Source of the DNA: Massilia sp. MS-15
Lineage (GTDB): Bacteria; Pseudomonadota; Gammaproteobacteria; Burkholderiales; Burkholderiaceae_D
DNA length: 64,000 nucleotides
NCBI RefSeq assembly: GCF_020176695.1
Contig: NZ_JAIWIA010000001.1
Location: 186,001-250,000 of the forward strand
Reading direction: 5' to 3'
The position numbers and the translations under genes are program-made. Shown here in pieces: positions 10,161 through 21,353 of the stretch (the stretch's first letter is position 1; each line of letters opens with the position of its first letter). The notes beneath the pieces are model-generated. The model had not been told where the DNA came from and searched no databases. It saw only the letters and a program-made list of their open reading frames with translations.

Positions 10161-10757
10161 TCATAGGCTTTGCACGAACTCGCGAATACCGCCCAGCAGC
10201 ATCTCGACCGACATCGCCGTCAGGATCAGGCCCATCAGGCGCTCGAAGGCCGTCATCACCTGCGGGCCGAGCTTTTGCTGCAGGCGTTCGGCGCTGAGGA
10301 ACACGGCCAGCCAGACGACGCCCACGGCGGCCAGCGCCGCCACGTGCACCATGGTTTCGGCAATGCTGCCGGAACTGAACAGCAGCACCGTGGCCAGCGC
10401 CGAGGGACCGGCCAGCGCGGGGATCGCCAGCGGCACGATGAAAGGCTCGCCCCCTTCACTGCGGCCGAGCACGCCGTCTGGATGGGGGAAGATCATGCGG
10501 ATCGCGATGATCAGGAGGATCACCGCGCCGCCGATGCGCAGCGCCACCGGCGACAGGTGCAGGGCCGCCAGGAAGTGCTGGCCGAAGAACATGAATACCA
10601 GCAGCAGCAGGAAGGCGATCGCGCATTCGCGCACCACGATGCGGGGCCGGCGCTGGACCGGCACGTCCTTCAGGGCGGCCGCGAACAGGGGCACGTTACC
10701 GAAGGGATCGGTCACCAGGATCAGCAGGATGAAGGTCTGAAAAAAACTTTGGGTCAT
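10161..10757 (-). CDS. MarC-family inner-membrane protein
   Basis: A 198-residue, six-helix membrane protein of the MarC/YchE family. The first helix carries the typical LVTDPFGNVPLF motif, the middle loop has GRSEGGEPFIVPLAIPALAGPSALAT, and the C-terminal helix ends in GLILTAMSVEMLLGGIREF. Family members have no proven transport substrate; the old link to multiple antibiotic resistance in E. coli was not upheld. It is a single gene between the hybrid kinase and the Lrp regulator and has no clear terminator. Confidence 0.92.
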   Translation of the reverse strand: MTQSFFQTFILLILVTDPFGNVPLFAAALKDVPVQRRPRIVVRECAIAFLLLLVFMFFGQHFLAALHLSPVALRIGGAVILLIIAIRMIFPHPDGVLGRSEGGEPFIVPLAIPALAGPSALATVLLFSSGSIAETMVHVAALAAVGVVWLAVFLSAERLQQKLGPQVMTAFERLMGLILTAMSVEMLLGGIREFVQSL

Positions 10758-10835
10758 GATTGTTATTGTCGATGGTCCACCGAGGCAGGCCGCATCTTAA
10801 CAGAGTGGCATGCCGCCACACGCGGTTGATCGGTT

Positions 10836-11321
10836 TCAGGGCTCCACCGAATGGACCCGCTTCAGGGTGCGCAGCACGAAGGTCGAGCGGCTGTGGCGGA
10901 TGCCGGGGATCTTGTACAGGCGGGTGCGCAGGAAACGCTCGTAGCCTTCGGTGCCGGAGACCGCCACCTTGATCAGGTAGTCGTAGTCGCCGGTCAGCAG
11001 GTTCGCCTCCATCACCTCGGGCAGCCTGGCCAGTTCCTCGCCGAACCGGACCAGCATGTCGTCGTCGTGGCGGTCCAGCGTCACTTCGATCAGCACCGTG
11101 TCCGGCAGGCCCAGCGCGCGCTGGGACAGGATCGCGGCATAGCCTTCGATATAGCCCTGCTCTTCCAGGGCGCGCACCCGGTTCCAGCAGGGCGTGGGCG
11201 AGAGGTGCACGCGCTCGGCCAGCGCCTGGTTGGTGATGCGGCCCTCGACCCGCAGGATGCGCAGGATCTTGCGGTCGATCTCGTCGAGTTCGTCGTTTTT
11301 AGGCTTGGCGTCAAGCTGCAT
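10836..11321 (-). CDS. Lrp/AsnC-family transcriptional regulator
   Basis: A 161-residue regulator. An N-terminal winged helix (about 12-65, LDEIDRKILRILRVEGRITNQALAERVHLSP) is followed by an alpha/beta RAM ligand-binding domain (about 75-155) with the glycine-rich GDYDYLIKV segment. Lrp-family proteins usually sense amino acids and act locally or globally. The only same-strand neighbour is marC-like, 79 bases downstream; amino-acid metabolism genes are not adjacent, so the regulon is not evident. The 270 bases upstream hold no gene and no operator that I can name. Confidence 0.93.
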   Translation of the reverse strand: MQLDAKPKNDELDEIDRKILRILRVEGRITNQALAERVHLSPTPCWNRVRALEEQGYIEGYAAILSQRALGLPDTVLIEVTLDRHDDDMLVRFGEELARLPEVMEANLLTGDYDYLIKVAVSGTEGYERFLRTRLYKIPGIRHSRSTFVLRTLKRVHSVEP

Positions 11322-11531
11322 GAGAAGGAATCCCTAATTTTTTCACTTAATGCAGGAGATTCTCCCACATATTCGGAAATCCAGGGAAACTACGAAAGCA
11401 CCTTTTTGCATGCTGTCACTATGATGAAGGGACTTTATCGAGACCCTGCCGCGTCGCCCGAACCTCCGCCACGAACGGAGCTGCATCGCGCGCCGCGGGC
11501 CCCGCTTCACGAGAGCGGCTGATCAATGCGA

Positions 11532-11567
11532 AACGGGCAGGAAAGGCTTGCGCCTTTCCTGCCCGTT
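11532..11567 (-). terminator. Strong stem-loop ending the ndk-to-phosphoribosyltransferase block
   Basis: A perfect 16-bp inverted repeat (11532-11547 with 11552-11567, loop TTGC) lies just after the phosphoribosyltransferase stop on the minus strand. The minus-strand T-run is short (GTTTCG), so it may need help from Rho, but it sits exactly at the end of the long minus-strand block. The rest of 11322-11591 shows nothing recognisable. Confidence 0.7.
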
Positions 11568-11591
11568 CGCCTGCACGGATGGCGAAGCGAA

Positions 11592-12131
11592 TTACTGTTC
11601 GAACTTCTTCATCCACGCCGCCAGCTGGTGCGGACGCAGGCCGTCGTAGTCCTCGAAGGGCTGGTGGATCCACGGATTGTGCGGCAGGTCTTCCAGGTGG
11701 TAGTCCGGCGTGAAGCTTGACGTGCCTTTCACCCAGATCACGGCCGAACGCACTTCCGAGACGTCCGGGTAGTTGGCCTGCAGGTGCTCGCGCACCCTTT
11801 GCAGGGTCACGCCCGAATCGGCCAGGTCGTCGACCAGCAGGATGCGGCCGGCCAGCGGGCCCTTGGTCATCGTCATGTACTTGGCGATGTCCAGGTTGCC
11901 CTGCTTGGTGCCGGCTTCTTCACGGTAGGAGCTGGTCGACAGGATCGCCAGCGGCACATCAAAAATGCGCGAGATCACGTCGCCCGGACGCACGCCGCCG
12001 CGCGCCAGGCACAGTACCATGTCGAACTTCCAGTTCGATTCATACACTTGCAGCGCGAGGCGCTCGACCAGGCGGTTGTACTCGTCCCACGAAACCCAGA
12101 GGTCCTTGTCGGTCGATGCAGGGGTGTTCAT
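11592..12131 (-). CDS. Type I phosphoribosyltransferase (Gpt/HGPRT-like)
   Basis: A 179-residue PRTase-fold enzyme. The PRPP-binding loop is ILLVDDLADSGVTL (about 96-109) and an upstream loop is LCLARGGVRPGD (about 41-52). The family attaches ribose-5-phosphate from PRPP to a purine base, usually hypoxanthine, guanine or xanthine. The C-terminal WIHQPFEDYDGLRPHQL is shared with bacterial proteins annotated as purine PRTases. It is the last gene of the operon, 31 bases after purA, which supports a purine-salvage role. Base specificity is not certain, so no symbol is assigned. Confidence 0.88.
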   Translation of the reverse strand: MNTPASTDKDLWVSWDEYNRLVERLALQVYESNWKFDMVLCLARGGVRPGDVISRIFDVPLAILSTSSYREEAGTKQGNLDIAKYMTMTKGPLAGRILLVDDLADSGVTLQRVREHLQANYPDVSEVRSAVIWVKGTSSFTPDYHLEDLPHNPWIHQPFEDYDGLRPHQLAAWMKKFEQ

Positions 12132-12162
12132 TTCAGGTAATTCCTATTTTTATAATGGGATC

Positions 12163-13482
<1,320 letters not shown>

Positions 13483-14637
13483 TTAACCTAAGTTTTTGAG
13501 AATCCAATTTCCGTTTTCGAGGACGAGCACGCGGTCGCACTCGAACTCGTCCTGAACATTGTCGTGACCCGGCATGGACTGGATCACGACTTCGCCTGCC
13601 TTGCGCAGGTCAGCGATTTTTTCCTTCAGTTCCGGCGCATTGCCCCACGGTGCGCGGATGGAGTGCTTGCGCTCGGCCGTCGGCAACAGCCGCGCCAGTT
13701 CGCGCAGGTCGAGCGAAAAGCCGGTGGCCGGACGCGCACGCCCAAACGCTTCGCCCACATGGTCGTAGCGCCCGCCCCTTGCCACCGCGTTCGGCAGGCC
13801 CGGCACGTAGAGCGCGAACATGGCGCCGCTTTCGTACTGGTAACCGCGCAGGTCGGCCAGGTCGATCGCCACGACGGCGCGGCCGATGGCGCTCGCCGCC
13901 AGCGCGGCCAGTTCGGCCAGCGCACGGGTGATGCCGGGCAGCGCCGGCAAGGCTTCTTTCGCGCGCGCCAGCACCTCGACGTCGCCGTACAGGTGCGGCA
14001 GCGCCAGCAGGGCCTTGCGGGTCGCGGGGTAATAATTTTGCGTGATGGCGTCCAGGCCCGGCGCATCCTTGGCACGCAGCATGGCGATGAGCTGGGCTTC
14101 GTCGCGGCGCGCGGCCGGGTCTTCGGCCAGCAGGGCGCGCAGGATGCCCACGTGGCACAGGTCGAGGCGGACGCTGTCGAAGCCGGCCAGCGCCAGCGCA
14201 CCGAGCGCCAGCTCCTGGATCTCGGCGTCGGCTTCCAGGCCGGCGTGGCCGTAGATCTCGCAACCGATCTGGATCGGCTCGCGGGTGGCGTGCAGGCCCG
14301 AGGGACGGGTATGCAGCACGCTGCCGGCATAGCACAGGCGGGTAACGGTGTCGCGGTTGAGCAGGTGCGCATCGATGCGCGCCACCTGCGTGGTCATGTC
14401 GGCACGCAGGCCGAGCAGGCGGCCGGAGATCTGGTCGACCACCTTGAAGGTGCGCAGCTCGGTGTCCTGCCCTGCTCCGGCCAGCAGCGACTCGACGTAC
14501 TCGAGCAGCGGCGGCATCACCAGTTCATAGCCGTACAGGCGGAAGGTATCGAGCATCTTGCGGCGCAGATCCTCGATCTTGCGCGCCTCGGACGGCAAGA
14601 CATCGGCGATATTTTCAGGCAGTAGCCAGTTCGGCAT
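13483..14637 (-). CDS. hisZ: ATP phosphoribosyltransferase regulatory subunit
   Basis: HisZ, 384 residues, a HisRS-like protein without tRNA charging activity that binds the short form of HisG and confers histidine feedback on the first step of histidine synthesis. The class II core is visible: [12 protein letters not shown], the motif 2-like [15 protein letters not shown] and a glycine-rich C-terminal [12 protein letters not shown]. The start [15 protein letters not shown] at 14637 matches the family; a longer frame begins in repeat-adjacent sequence. hisG is not in the window, so a short-form hisG is expected elsewhere. The placement between hflC and purA is the usual one in Burkholderiales. 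Confidence 0.95.
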   Translation of the reverse strand: MPNWLLPENIADVLPSEARKIEDLRRKMLDTFRLYGYELVMPPLLEYVESLLAGAGQDTELRTFKVVDQISGRLLGLRADMTTQVARIDAHLLNRDTVTRLCYAGSVLHTRPSGLHATREPIQIGCEIYGHAGLEADAEIQELALGALALAGFDSVRLDLCHVGILRALLAEDPAARRDEAQLIAMLRAKDAPGLDAITQNYYPATRKALLALPHLYGDVEVLARAKEALPALPGITRALAELAALAASAIGRAVVAIDLADLRGYQYESGAMFALYVPGLPNAVARGGRYDHVGEAFGRARPATGFSLDLRELARLLPTAERKHSIRAPWGNAPELKEKIADLRKAGEVVIQSMPGHDNVQDEFECDRVLVLENGNWILKNLG

Positions 14638-14821
14638 GGGCAGACAGCTTACGGGTTGTTTGTAAAGAGCAATGCAATAGGCACAGGCGTGCTGGCGCAC
14701 GGTGCGCGCGCCGAATCGGCAATTTTACCCGAAAATGACAAGGCGTAGGCGGGGGATGGTGGTTTGACGGGCTGGATAGCTTGTCAGAGTGCCATGTTGC
14801 AACGCTTGTATAGACCGATAT

Positions 14822-14978
14822 GTAGGGTGGGCGGGGGAATTTCGCCCAGTGGAATAAATTCCCGCCCACGCGGTCAAATCACGTATTCTGGCCCGCTCCG
14901 TGGCTTTGCATACGGTGGTGGACCGCGCGGGCGTTTGTAATTCCGGGCATTGCCCTAAATTACAAACGCCCACCTTAC
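14822..14978. repeat. Interspersed palindromic repeat, copy A
   Basis: The element starts GTAGGGTGGGCG and ends CGCCCACCTTAC, its near complement. Each end holds a smaller inverted repeat (GCGGG / CCCGCCCACGCGG). The centre has the core GGTCAAATCACGTATTCTGG and then CCCGCTCCGTGGC, shared with copy D on the same strand and with copy E on the opposite strand. It fills most of the 354-base gap between hisZ and hflC, which holds no gene. The remaining bases (14638-14821) show nothing I can name. Confidence 0.85.
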
Positions 14979-14991
14979 GGCAAGCCGGTAC

Positions 14992-15864
14992 TTATTTGGA
15001 CCCGGGCTGCTTGAAGTACTTGAAGAACTCCGAGTTCGGATCCACCACCATCACGTCGCCGCGGTTCTTGAAGGTCGCGCGGTAGGCTTCCAGCGAACGG
15101 TAGTACCTGGCGAACTCCGGGTTCTTGCCGAAGGATTCCGCATAGATCGCGGTGGCCTTGGCATCGCCCTCGCCCTTGACCTTCTCGGCCTCGCGGAAGG
15201 CTTCGGCGATGATCACGGTGCGCTGGCGGTCGGCGTCGGCGCGGATCTGCTCGGATTCGGCGGCGCCGGTCGAACGCAGTTCGTTGGCCACGCGCACGCG
15301 CTCGGCCTTCATGCGTTCGTACACCGAGTTGTTGATCTGCTCGATGTAGTCGACGCGCTTGAGGCGCACGTCCACCACGCCCACGCCGATCTCCCTGGCC
15401 TCGGCGATCACCTTCTGCTTCACCGCTTCCATCACGCGGCCACGCTCGCCGGAGATCACTTCGCGCACGGTACGCTTGGTGATCTCGTCGTTCAGGGCCG
15501 CCTTGATGATCTGCGACAGGCGGTCGCGCGCGCGGTTCTCGTCGCCGCCGAAGCTGACGTAGTACAGGCGCGGATCGGTGATGCGCCATTTCATGAAGGC
15601 GTCCACCAGGATGTTCTTCTTCTCGGCCGTGATGAAACGGTCGGCGTCAGGGGTATCCAGGGTCAGGATGCGCTTGTCCAGGTAGATCACGTTCTGGAAC
15701 GGCGGCGGCAGCTTGAAGTGCAGGCCCGGCTCGGTGATCACATCCCCGACCTTACCCAGGGCGAACACGATGGCGAAGCGGCGCTGGTCCACCACGAACA
15801 CGGTCGAGGACAGCAGCATGAGGGCAATGAAGCCCGCCACAAATAAAGTTACGAGGCGGTTCAT
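14992..15864 (-). CDS. hflC: HflC, SPFH-domain modulator of FtsH
   Basis: HflC, 290 residues. It has an N-terminal transmembrane anchor (about 5-25, LFVAGFIALMLLSSTVFVV) and a periplasmic SPFH/prohibitin domain with the FAIVFALGKVGDVITEPGLHFKLP start. With HflK it forms a large periplasmic cage around the FtsH protease and limits membrane-protein turnover. Its start overlaps the end of hflK by one base. The gene lies in the hfq-hflX-hflK-hflC operon; the palindromic repeat copy A follows it. Confidence 0.96.
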   Translation of the reverse strand: MNRLVTLFVAGFIALMLLSSTVFVVDQRRFAIVFALGKVGDVITEPGLHFKLPPPFQNVIYLDKRILTLDTPDADRFITAEKKNILVDAFMKWRITDPRLYYVSFGGDENRARDRLSQIIKAALNDEITKRTVREVISGERGRVMEAVKQKVIAEAREIGVGVVDVRLKRVDYIEQINNSVYERMKAERVRVANELRSTGAAESEQIRADADRQRTVIIAEAFREAEKVKGEGDAKATAIYAESFGKNPEFARYYRSLEAYRATFKNRGDVMVVDPNSEFFKYFKQPGSK

Positions 15865-17150
15865 TAACGGCTCTCCCGGTCACGTGAGGAATCGCGGCTG
15901 CGGCTGTCGCGCTGGCGCACCGAATCCATGGCTTGCATGACGTCCGCCGGCGGCGCCGACTGCGGCACCGGCACCGGACCCGATTTGCCGCCGACGCCGT
16001 CGGCACCGGCGTTCTGGCCGATCAACTTGTCCAGCGGCAGGTAGATCATCGGATTGCCGGCGCGCGAATCGACCATCACCTTGCTGGTGCTGGAGAAGAT
16101 CTGCTGCATGGTGTCGATGTACATGCGGTCGCGCGTGACGGCCGGGGCCTTGGCATAGGCCGCCACCACCTGGTCGAAGCGCGAGGCGTTACCAGTCGCG
16201 TTTTCCACCACCATCGAGCGGTAGGCTTCGGCGTCCTGCTGCAGGCGGAAGGCCTGGCCGCGCGCCTGCGGAATCACCTGGTTGGCATAGGCTTCGCCTT
16301 CGTTCCTGGCGCGGGCACGGTCCTGGCCGGCCTTGACGGCGTCGTCGAAGGCTTCCTGCACCTGCTCCGGCGGCTGCACGCCCTGCATGGTCACGTTGGT
16401 GACCAGGGCGCCCAGCGCGTAGCGGTCCAGGATCTGCTGCATCATCTGGTGCACGTCCACCGCCACCTTCTCGCGGCCCTCGTACAGCACGAAGTCCATC
16501 TTGCTGCGGCCGACCACTTCGCGGATCGCGGTCTCGGCCACCTGGCGCACGGTCTCGTCGTTCTCGCGGTTGTTGAACAGCCACTGGACCGGGTCCTTCA
16601 GCGTGTACTGCACCGCGAACTGGATGTCGATGATGTTCTCGTCATCGGTCAGCATCAGCGATTCCTGCGGCTGCTTGTTGCGCACGTTCGCGCGGTAGCC
16701 GATCTCGGCGGTACGGATCTGCGACACGTTCACCGTCTCGTGGGCCTGGATCGGATACGGCCAGCGCCAGTTGAAGCCGGAGCCGGTCGTATGGCTCAGC
16801 TTGCCGAAGGTGGTGACCACGCCGGTCTGGCCTTCCTGCACGATGAAGGCGCCGCTGGCGAGCCAGATCAGGGCCACGATGGCCGCGACCACGCCGGCCG
16901 TGACGCCGGCGCCGCGCATGTCGCCGCGGCCCGCGCCGCCATTGCCGCCGTCGCCGCCGCCATTGTTGCGGCCGCCGAACATGCGGTTGAGGCGCGCATT
17001 GAAGTCGCGCCAGAGTTGATCGAGGTCGGGCGGGCCTTCACCCGGCCGGCGGCCCTCCTGGGCCTTGTGGTCGCCCTGTGGCCGGTGGCCCCAGCGCGGG
17101 TCGTTGAGCGACAGCTTGATGCCGCAACGCTTGAGTAAAGAAACGAGCAT
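15864..17150 (-). CDS. hflK: HflK, SPFH-domain modulator of FtsH
   Basis: HflK, 428 residues, is the partner of HflC. A Gly/Asn/Asp-rich cytoplasmic N-terminus (MFGGRNNGGGDGGNGG region) precedes one membrane helix (about 76-96) and a periplasmic SPFH domain starting GQTGVVTTFGKLSHTTGSG. A Ser/Arg/Asp-rich tail ends the protein. The start at 17150 lies three bases after the hflX stop and has no clear ribosome site, so it probably relies on coupling to hflX. The first dozen residues differ from the usual MSLNDPRWG start, but no ATG closer to that point exists. Confidence 0.95.
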   Translation of the reverse strand: MLVSLLKRCGIKLSLNDPRWGHRPQGDHKAQEGRRPGEGPPDLDQLWRDFNARLNRMFGGRNNGGGDGGNGGAGRGDMRGAGVTAGVVAAIVALIWLASGAFIVQEGQTGVVTTFGKLSHTTGSGFNWRWPYPIQAHETVNVSQIRTAEIGYRANVRNKQPQESLMLTDDENIIDIQFAVQYTLKDPVQWLFNNRENDETVRQVAETAIREVVGRSKMDFVLYEGREKVAVDVHQMMQQILDRYALGALVTNVTMQGVQPPEQVQEAFDDAVKAGQDRARARNEGEAYANQVIPQARGQAFRLQQDAEAYRSMVVENATGNASRFDQVVAAYAKAPAVTRDRMYIDTMQQIFSSTSKVMVDSRAGNPMIYLPLDKLIGQNAGADGVGGKSGPVPVPQSAPPADVMQAMDSVRQRDSRSRDSSRDRESR

Positions 17151-17153
17151 AGG

Positions 17154-18353
17154 CTAGTGTGGCCCGAGATGGGTGGAGTTGGTCATATTGTTTTCTGTGG
17201 GATTGACCGGGGAGCCGCCCACCGCCGGTTCTTCCCCATCGCGCATAGCTTCCGAGCGTGCCGCCTTCGCCGCCTCGACGATGGCTTCGCGCAGCAGGTC
17301 CAGGCCCGCTCCGCTGTGGGCACTGACGAAAACGCGGCTGATCTTATCATACTCATCACGCTCGACTCCAGGCTCGAGCCCGGCCGCGTCGATCTTGTTC
17401 CAGACCAGGATCTGCGGGACGTGGTCGGCGCCGATCTCGCGCAGCACCTCGTTGACCTGCTCGATCTGTTCCATGCGCACCGGCGAATTGCCGTCGACCA
17501 CGTGCAGCAGCAGGTCGGCATGGATGGTCTCTTCCAACGTGGCGCGGAAGGCCGCCACCAGCTGGTGCGGCAGTTCGCGCACGAAGCCGACCGTGTCCGA
17601 GATCACCACGCTGCCCACCTCGTCGCCCAGGTACAGGCGGCGGCTGGTGGTGTCGAGGGTGGCGAACAGCTGGTTCGCCACGTACACGCCGGCCTTGGTC
17701 AGCGTGTTGAACAGGGTCGACTTGCCGGCGTTGGTATAGCCGACCAGGGACACGGAAAACGTCTGGTTGCGTCCGCGCTGGCGGCGCTGGGTCTCGTGCT
17801 GCTTGCGCAGCTTGGTGAGCTTGACGCGCAGCTGCTTGACACGTTCGCCGATCAGGCGGCGGTCGGTCTCGAGCTGGGTTTCACCCGGACCGCGCAGGCC
17901 GATACCGCCCTTTTGCCGTTCCAGGTGGGTCCAGCCGCGGATCAGGCGCGTGGCCAGGTGCTGCAGCTGGGCCAGCTCGACCTGCAGCTTGCCCTCGTGG
18001 CTCTGGGCGCGCTGGGCGAAGATGTCGAGGATCAGGCTGGTACGGTCGACCACGCGCACTTCCAGGCGGCGCTCGAGGTTGCGCTGCTGGGCCGGCGACA
18101 GGGCGTGGTTGAAGATGACGATATCGATCGCGTCGAGCTGGCAGGCCAGCTTGATTTCGTCGGCCTTGCCGCTGCCGACGAAGTGGGCGGGATCGGGACT
18201 GCTGCGCCGGGCCGTGATCGTGGTGATCGGGTCGGCGCCGGCGGAGCGCGCAAGCAGGGACAGCTCTTCCAGGCTGGCGGCGAAGTCGCCAGTACCGAAG
18301 TCGATGCCGACCAGCGCTGCGCGCATGGTGGTGTTGCCGGGGGCGTCAGCCAT
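17154..18353 (-). CDS. hflX: GTPase HflX
   Basis: HflX, 399 residues, is a ribosome-associated GTPase that splits stalled or heat-damaged 70S ribosomes. An N-terminal HflX subdomain (VDRTSLILDIFAQRA), a linker with RGPGETQLETDRR, and the G domain with GYTNAGKST (G1), DTVGF (G3) and NKID (G4) are visible. Its stop is three bases from hflK. The start is five bases after the hfq stop, so hfq, hflX and hflK are co-transcribed. Confidence 0.97.
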   Translation of the reverse strand: MADAPGNTTMRAALVGIDFGTGDFAASLEELSLLARSAGADPITTITARRSSPDPAHFVGSGKADEIKLACQLDAIDIVIFNHALSPAQQRNLERRLEVRVVDRTSLILDIFAQRAQSHEGKLQVELAQLQHLATRLIRGWTHLERQKGGIGLRGPGETQLETDRRLIGERVKQLRVKLTKLRKQHETQRRQRGRNQTFSVSLVGYTNAGKSTLFNTLTKAGVYVANQLFATLDTTSRRLYLGDEVGSVVISDTVGFVRELPHQLVAAFRATLEETIHADLLLHVVDGNSPVRMEQIEQVNEVLREIGADHVPQILVWNKIDAAGLEPGVERDEYDKISRVFVSAHSGAGLDLLREAIVEAAKAARSEAMRDGEEPAVGGSPVNPTENNMTNSTHLGPH

Positions 18354-18358
18354 CGGCC

Positions 18359-18595
18359 TTACTCTGCTTCGGAGTCGAGGTTAAGGTTGACGGCGCGAGC
18401 CGGGACGACGGTGGAAATGGCATGCTTGTAGACCATCTGGGTCACGGTGTTACGCAGCAGGACGACGTACTGGTCGAAGGATTCGATATGGCCTTGCAGT
18501 TTGATGCCGTTGACCAGGTAGATGGAGACGGGGACATGCTCCTTGCGCAGTGCGTTCAGGAATGGGTCTTGTAACAGTTGCCCTTTGTTGCTCAT
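18359..18595 (-). CDS. hfq: RNA chaperone Hfq
   Basis: Hfq, 78 residues, the hexameric Sm-like protein that pairs small RNAs with mRNAs. Sm1 ([27 protein letters not shown]) and Sm2 with the [10 protein letters not shown] signature are intact. The start [14 protein letters not shown] is the standard one. It is followed by hflX after five bases and preceded by der after 139 bases, which leaves room for a separate promoter. Confidence 0.98.
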   Translation of the reverse strand: MSNKGQLLQDPFLNALRKEHVPVSIYLVNGIKLQGHIESFDQYVVLLRNTVTQMVYKHAISTVVPARAVNLNLDSEAE

Positions 18596-18734
18596 AACAG
18601 CTCCGTAATGTTGTTGTAGTTAAAAAGTCGAGGCGATTTGCCAAATTTCAAGTGCTTGGGCCCGATTCAGCTCGGCGAATGAAAGCCCTAAGCTACTGTA
18701 ACCTGTTTCGCCACTCTTTGTCGTACTGCACTGG

Positions 18735-20078
18735 CTATTTCTGCTCCTTGGCAAACGGGTTCTTGCCGGTACGCAGCTCCAGGCGCACGGGGGTCCCGAC
18801 CAGGTTGAAGGTGTCGCGGAAGTGCCGCTCCAGGTAGCGCTTGTAAGGCTCGCTGACGGCTTCCAGCGCATTGCCGTGGATGACGATGACCGGCGGATTC
18901 TGGCCGCCCTGGTGCGCATAGCGCATCTTGGGACGGGTGCTGCCTTTGCGCTTGGGCTCCTGCTTCTCGATCGCTTCCTGCAGCGCGCGCGTCAGACGTG
19001 GCGTCGACAGGTTGGCGGTCGCCGCGGCGTAGGCCGCATCCACCGACTTCATCAACTGGCTGATGCCGGTACCCTTCAGGGCCGACACGAAGTGGGTCTT
19101 GGCGAAGGACAGGAAATCGAGCTTGCGGTCGAGGTCCGTCTTGACCTGGTCGCGCTGGTCCGACTGCAGGCCGTCCCACTTGTTGACGGCCACGACCAGC
19201 GCCCGGCCCGACTCCAGGATGAAGCCGGCGATGTGCGCGTCCTGCTCCGAGATGTCCTGCTGGGCGTCGAGCAGCAGGATGATCACGTTGGCGTCCGAGA
19301 TCGACTGCATGGTCTTGACCACCGAGAACTTCTCGATCGCTTCGAAGATCTTGCCGCGGCGGCGGATGCCGGCGGTGTCGATCAGCGTGTACTTCTTGCC
19401 TTCGCGCTCGAACGGCACTTCGATCGAATCGCGGGTGGTGCCCGGCATGTCGAAGGCGATCACGCGCTGCTCGCCGACCAGGGTGTTGATCAGGGTCGAC
19501 TTGCCGACGTTCGGGCGGCCGACGATGGCGATCTTGATGCCGTGATCGGGGTGCTCGGGCTCGTCTTCCTCGTCGGGACGGTTTTCGAACGCGAAGTCGA
19601 GCGCCTCGTTGACCAGGTCGTGCACGCCGTCGCCGTGGGCGGCGGAAATCACGTACGGGTCGCCCATGCCGAGTTCGTAGAAGTCGGCGGTGACCGAGGT
19701 GTATTTCATGCCTTCCGACTTGTTCACCACCAGCATCACCTTGCGGTTCTGCTTGCGCAGGTAGTCGGTGATGGTCTTGTCGTGCGGGGTCAGTCCCTGG
19801 CGGCCATCGACGATGAACACGACGACGTCGGCTTCCGCCACCGCCTGGCGCGTCTGCAGCGCCATCTCGTGCATGATGCCCTCCTTGGCGACCGGTTCGA
19901 AACCGCCCGTGTCGATGACCAGGAACGGCCGTTCGCCGATCCGGCCTTCGCCATAGTGGCGGTCGCGGGTCAGGCCAGGGAGGTCGGCCACCAGCGCGTC
20001 CCGCGAGCGGGTCAGGCGGTTGAATAGGGTCGACTTCCCGACGTTCGGGCGACCAACGAGTGCAATTACCGGCTTCAT
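18735..20078 (-). CDS. der: Ribosome-assembly GTPase Der (EngA)
   Basis: Der, 447 residues, the double-G-domain GTPase needed for 50S subunit maturation. The first G domain opens with [15 protein letters not shown] and the second (about residue 180) with [15 protein letters not shown]. Each has its DTAG/DTGG and NKxD motifs, and a C-terminal KH-like domain (about 360-447) follows. It is nine bases downstream of bamB, as in most betaproteobacteria. Confidence 0.98.
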   Translation of the reverse strand: MKPVIALVGRPNVGKSTLFNRLTRSRDALVADLPGLTRDRHYGEGRIGERPFLVIDTGGFEPVAKEGIMHEMALQTRQAVAEADVVVFIVDGRQGLTPHDKTITDYLRKQNRKVMLVVNKSEGMKYTSVTADFYELGMGDPYVISAAHGDGVHDLVNEALDFAFENRPDEEDEPEHPDHGIKIAIVGRPNVGKSTLINTLVGEQRVIAFDMPGTTRDSIEVPFEREGKKYTLIDTAGIRRRGKIFEAIEKFSVVKTMQSISDANVIILLLDAQQDISEQDAHIAGFILESGRALVVAVNKWDGLQSDQRDQVKTDLDRKLDFLSFAKTHFVSALKGTGISQLMKSVDAAYAAATANLSTPRLTRALQEAIEKQEPKRKGSTRPKMRYAHQGGQNPPVIVIHGNALEAVSEPYKRYLERHFRDTFNLVGTPVRLELRTGKNPFAKEQK

Positions 20079-20087
20079 TGTTTTATT

Positions 20088-21269
20088 CTATTCGACCGCG
20101 ATCGCGGCCACAGTTCCGTTTTGTGTTTGAAAGATCAGGTGCGATCCGGCCACCAGCGGCGTGCCCACGATCGGGCTGCCATCGGTGGCGGCGCGCGCCA
20201 GGAAAGCGCCATCCTCGCGCGACAGGAAGTGCACGATGCCCTGGTAGTCGCCCACCGCCACGGCGCGGCCGTAGGAGACGGGCGTGGACAGGCGGCGGAA
20301 GGCCAGCTTGTCGTTCTTCCAGGCGCTGGCGCCGGTGTCGCGGTTGTAGGCATACAGTGCGCCCTTGTCGTCCGGCGCGAACACGAAGCGCTGGTCGACC
20401 GCCACCCCGACTTCGGACGACATGTCGCGGGTCCACTTGGTCGAACCGGCGGCGGCGTCGAAGCAGCCGATCCGGCCCTGGTAGGTGACGGCGCAGACGT
20501 CGCCCTCGAACAGCACCGGGTAGCCGCCGATGTCGGTCACGCGTTCGAGTTCGGTGGCGCCGCGGCCCACGCCCACTTCGACGTCCCAGCGCGGTGCGCC
20601 GGTGGCCAGCAGGAAGGACGACAGGCGGCCGGCCGGCTGGGCGATGACGACGTCGCTGCCGTTGACCACCATGCCCGGCGCGGTGCGCAGGGTCAGCGCG
20701 GGCGAGGTGCGCTGCACGGTCCATTTCTTGTCGCCGGTCCTGGCGTCCAGGCCGACGATGCGGTTGTCCAGGCTGCGCGCGACGACGATGCCCTGCCCCA
20801 CGGCGGGCGCCGACAGCAGCTCGCTCGACAGCTGCGAGGTCCACAGCTTGTTGCCGTCCATGTCGAAGGCGATCAGGCTGCCCTTGGCGCCGCCGACCAC
20901 GATCAGGTTGCCGTCGGTGCCGACGCCGCTCGTCAGTTCGCTGCCGGCCTTGGTGCGCCACAGCAGGCGGCCGGTCGTGGCCTCGACCCGTGCGATGTCG
21001 CCGCCGGCGCTGGCCACCACCACCGTGTTGCCGGCCAGCGCGGGCGAGAACTGGTAGGCGCCGGCCTTGCCGATGTCCAGCTTCCACGCGGTGCGCACCG
21101 CCATCGTCGCCTGCAGTTCGACCAGCGCGGCCGGCTGCTCGGCCTTCGACTTCGACGAGAACGGATTCAGGCCGCTGAGTTTGTTGATCGCGCTGGACGG
21201 GCTCAGGCTCGAACAGCCCGTCATCAGGGCCAGTACACCAACACCGACAAGTTTGCTGCTAATACGCAT
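20088..21269 (-). CDS. bamB: Outer-membrane assembly lipoprotein BamB
   Basis: BamB, 393 residues, a periplasmic eight-bladed propeller lipoprotein of the BAM complex that helps BamA insert outer-membrane proteins. It has a lipoprotein signal (MRISSKLVGVGVLALMTGC, lipobox LMTGC) and repeated PQQ-type blades (for example GRLLWRTKAG, GDKKWTVQRTS). AAGG lies upstream of the ATG. The gene sits between yfgM and der, the normal order, with a 13-bp stem-loop in front of it. Confidence 0.96.
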   Translation of the reverse strand: MRISSKLVGVGVLALMTGCSSLSPSSAINKLSGLNPFSSKSKAEQPAALVELQATMAVRTAWKLDIGKAGAYQFSPALAGNTVVVASAGGDIARVEATTGRLLWRTKAGSELTSGVGTDGNLIVVGGAKGSLIAFDMDGNKLWTSQLSSELLSAPAVGQGIVVARSLDNRIVGLDARTGDKKWTVQRTSPALTLRTAPGMVVNGSDVVIAQPAGRLSSFLLATGAPRWDVEVGVGRGATELERVTDIGGYPVLFEGDVCAVTYQGRIGCFDAAAGSTKWTRDMSSEVGVAVDQRFVFAPDDKGALYAYNRDTGASAWKNDKLAFRRLSTPVSYGRAVAVGDYQGIVHFLSREDGAFLARAATDGSPIVGTPLVAGSHLIFQTQNGTVAAIAVE

Positions 21270-21307
21270 ATTCTTTAACCTTGTTCCTGGACTGTAGAGG
21301 ACGCAAA

Positions 21308-21338
21308 GCCCGCGCTCGCCGCAGGGGCGGGCGCGGGC
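21308..21338 (-). other. Stem-loop between yfgM and bamB
   Basis: A 13-bp GC stem with one G-T-type mismatch (21308-21320 with 21326-21338, loop of five) lies in the 84-base gap between the yfgM stop and the bamB start. It is followed on the minus strand by TTTGCG. It could be a weak terminator or attenuator, or an mRNA-stabilising hairpin. Confidence 0.5.
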
Positions 21339-21353
21339 CTGTCGATCGGGATC

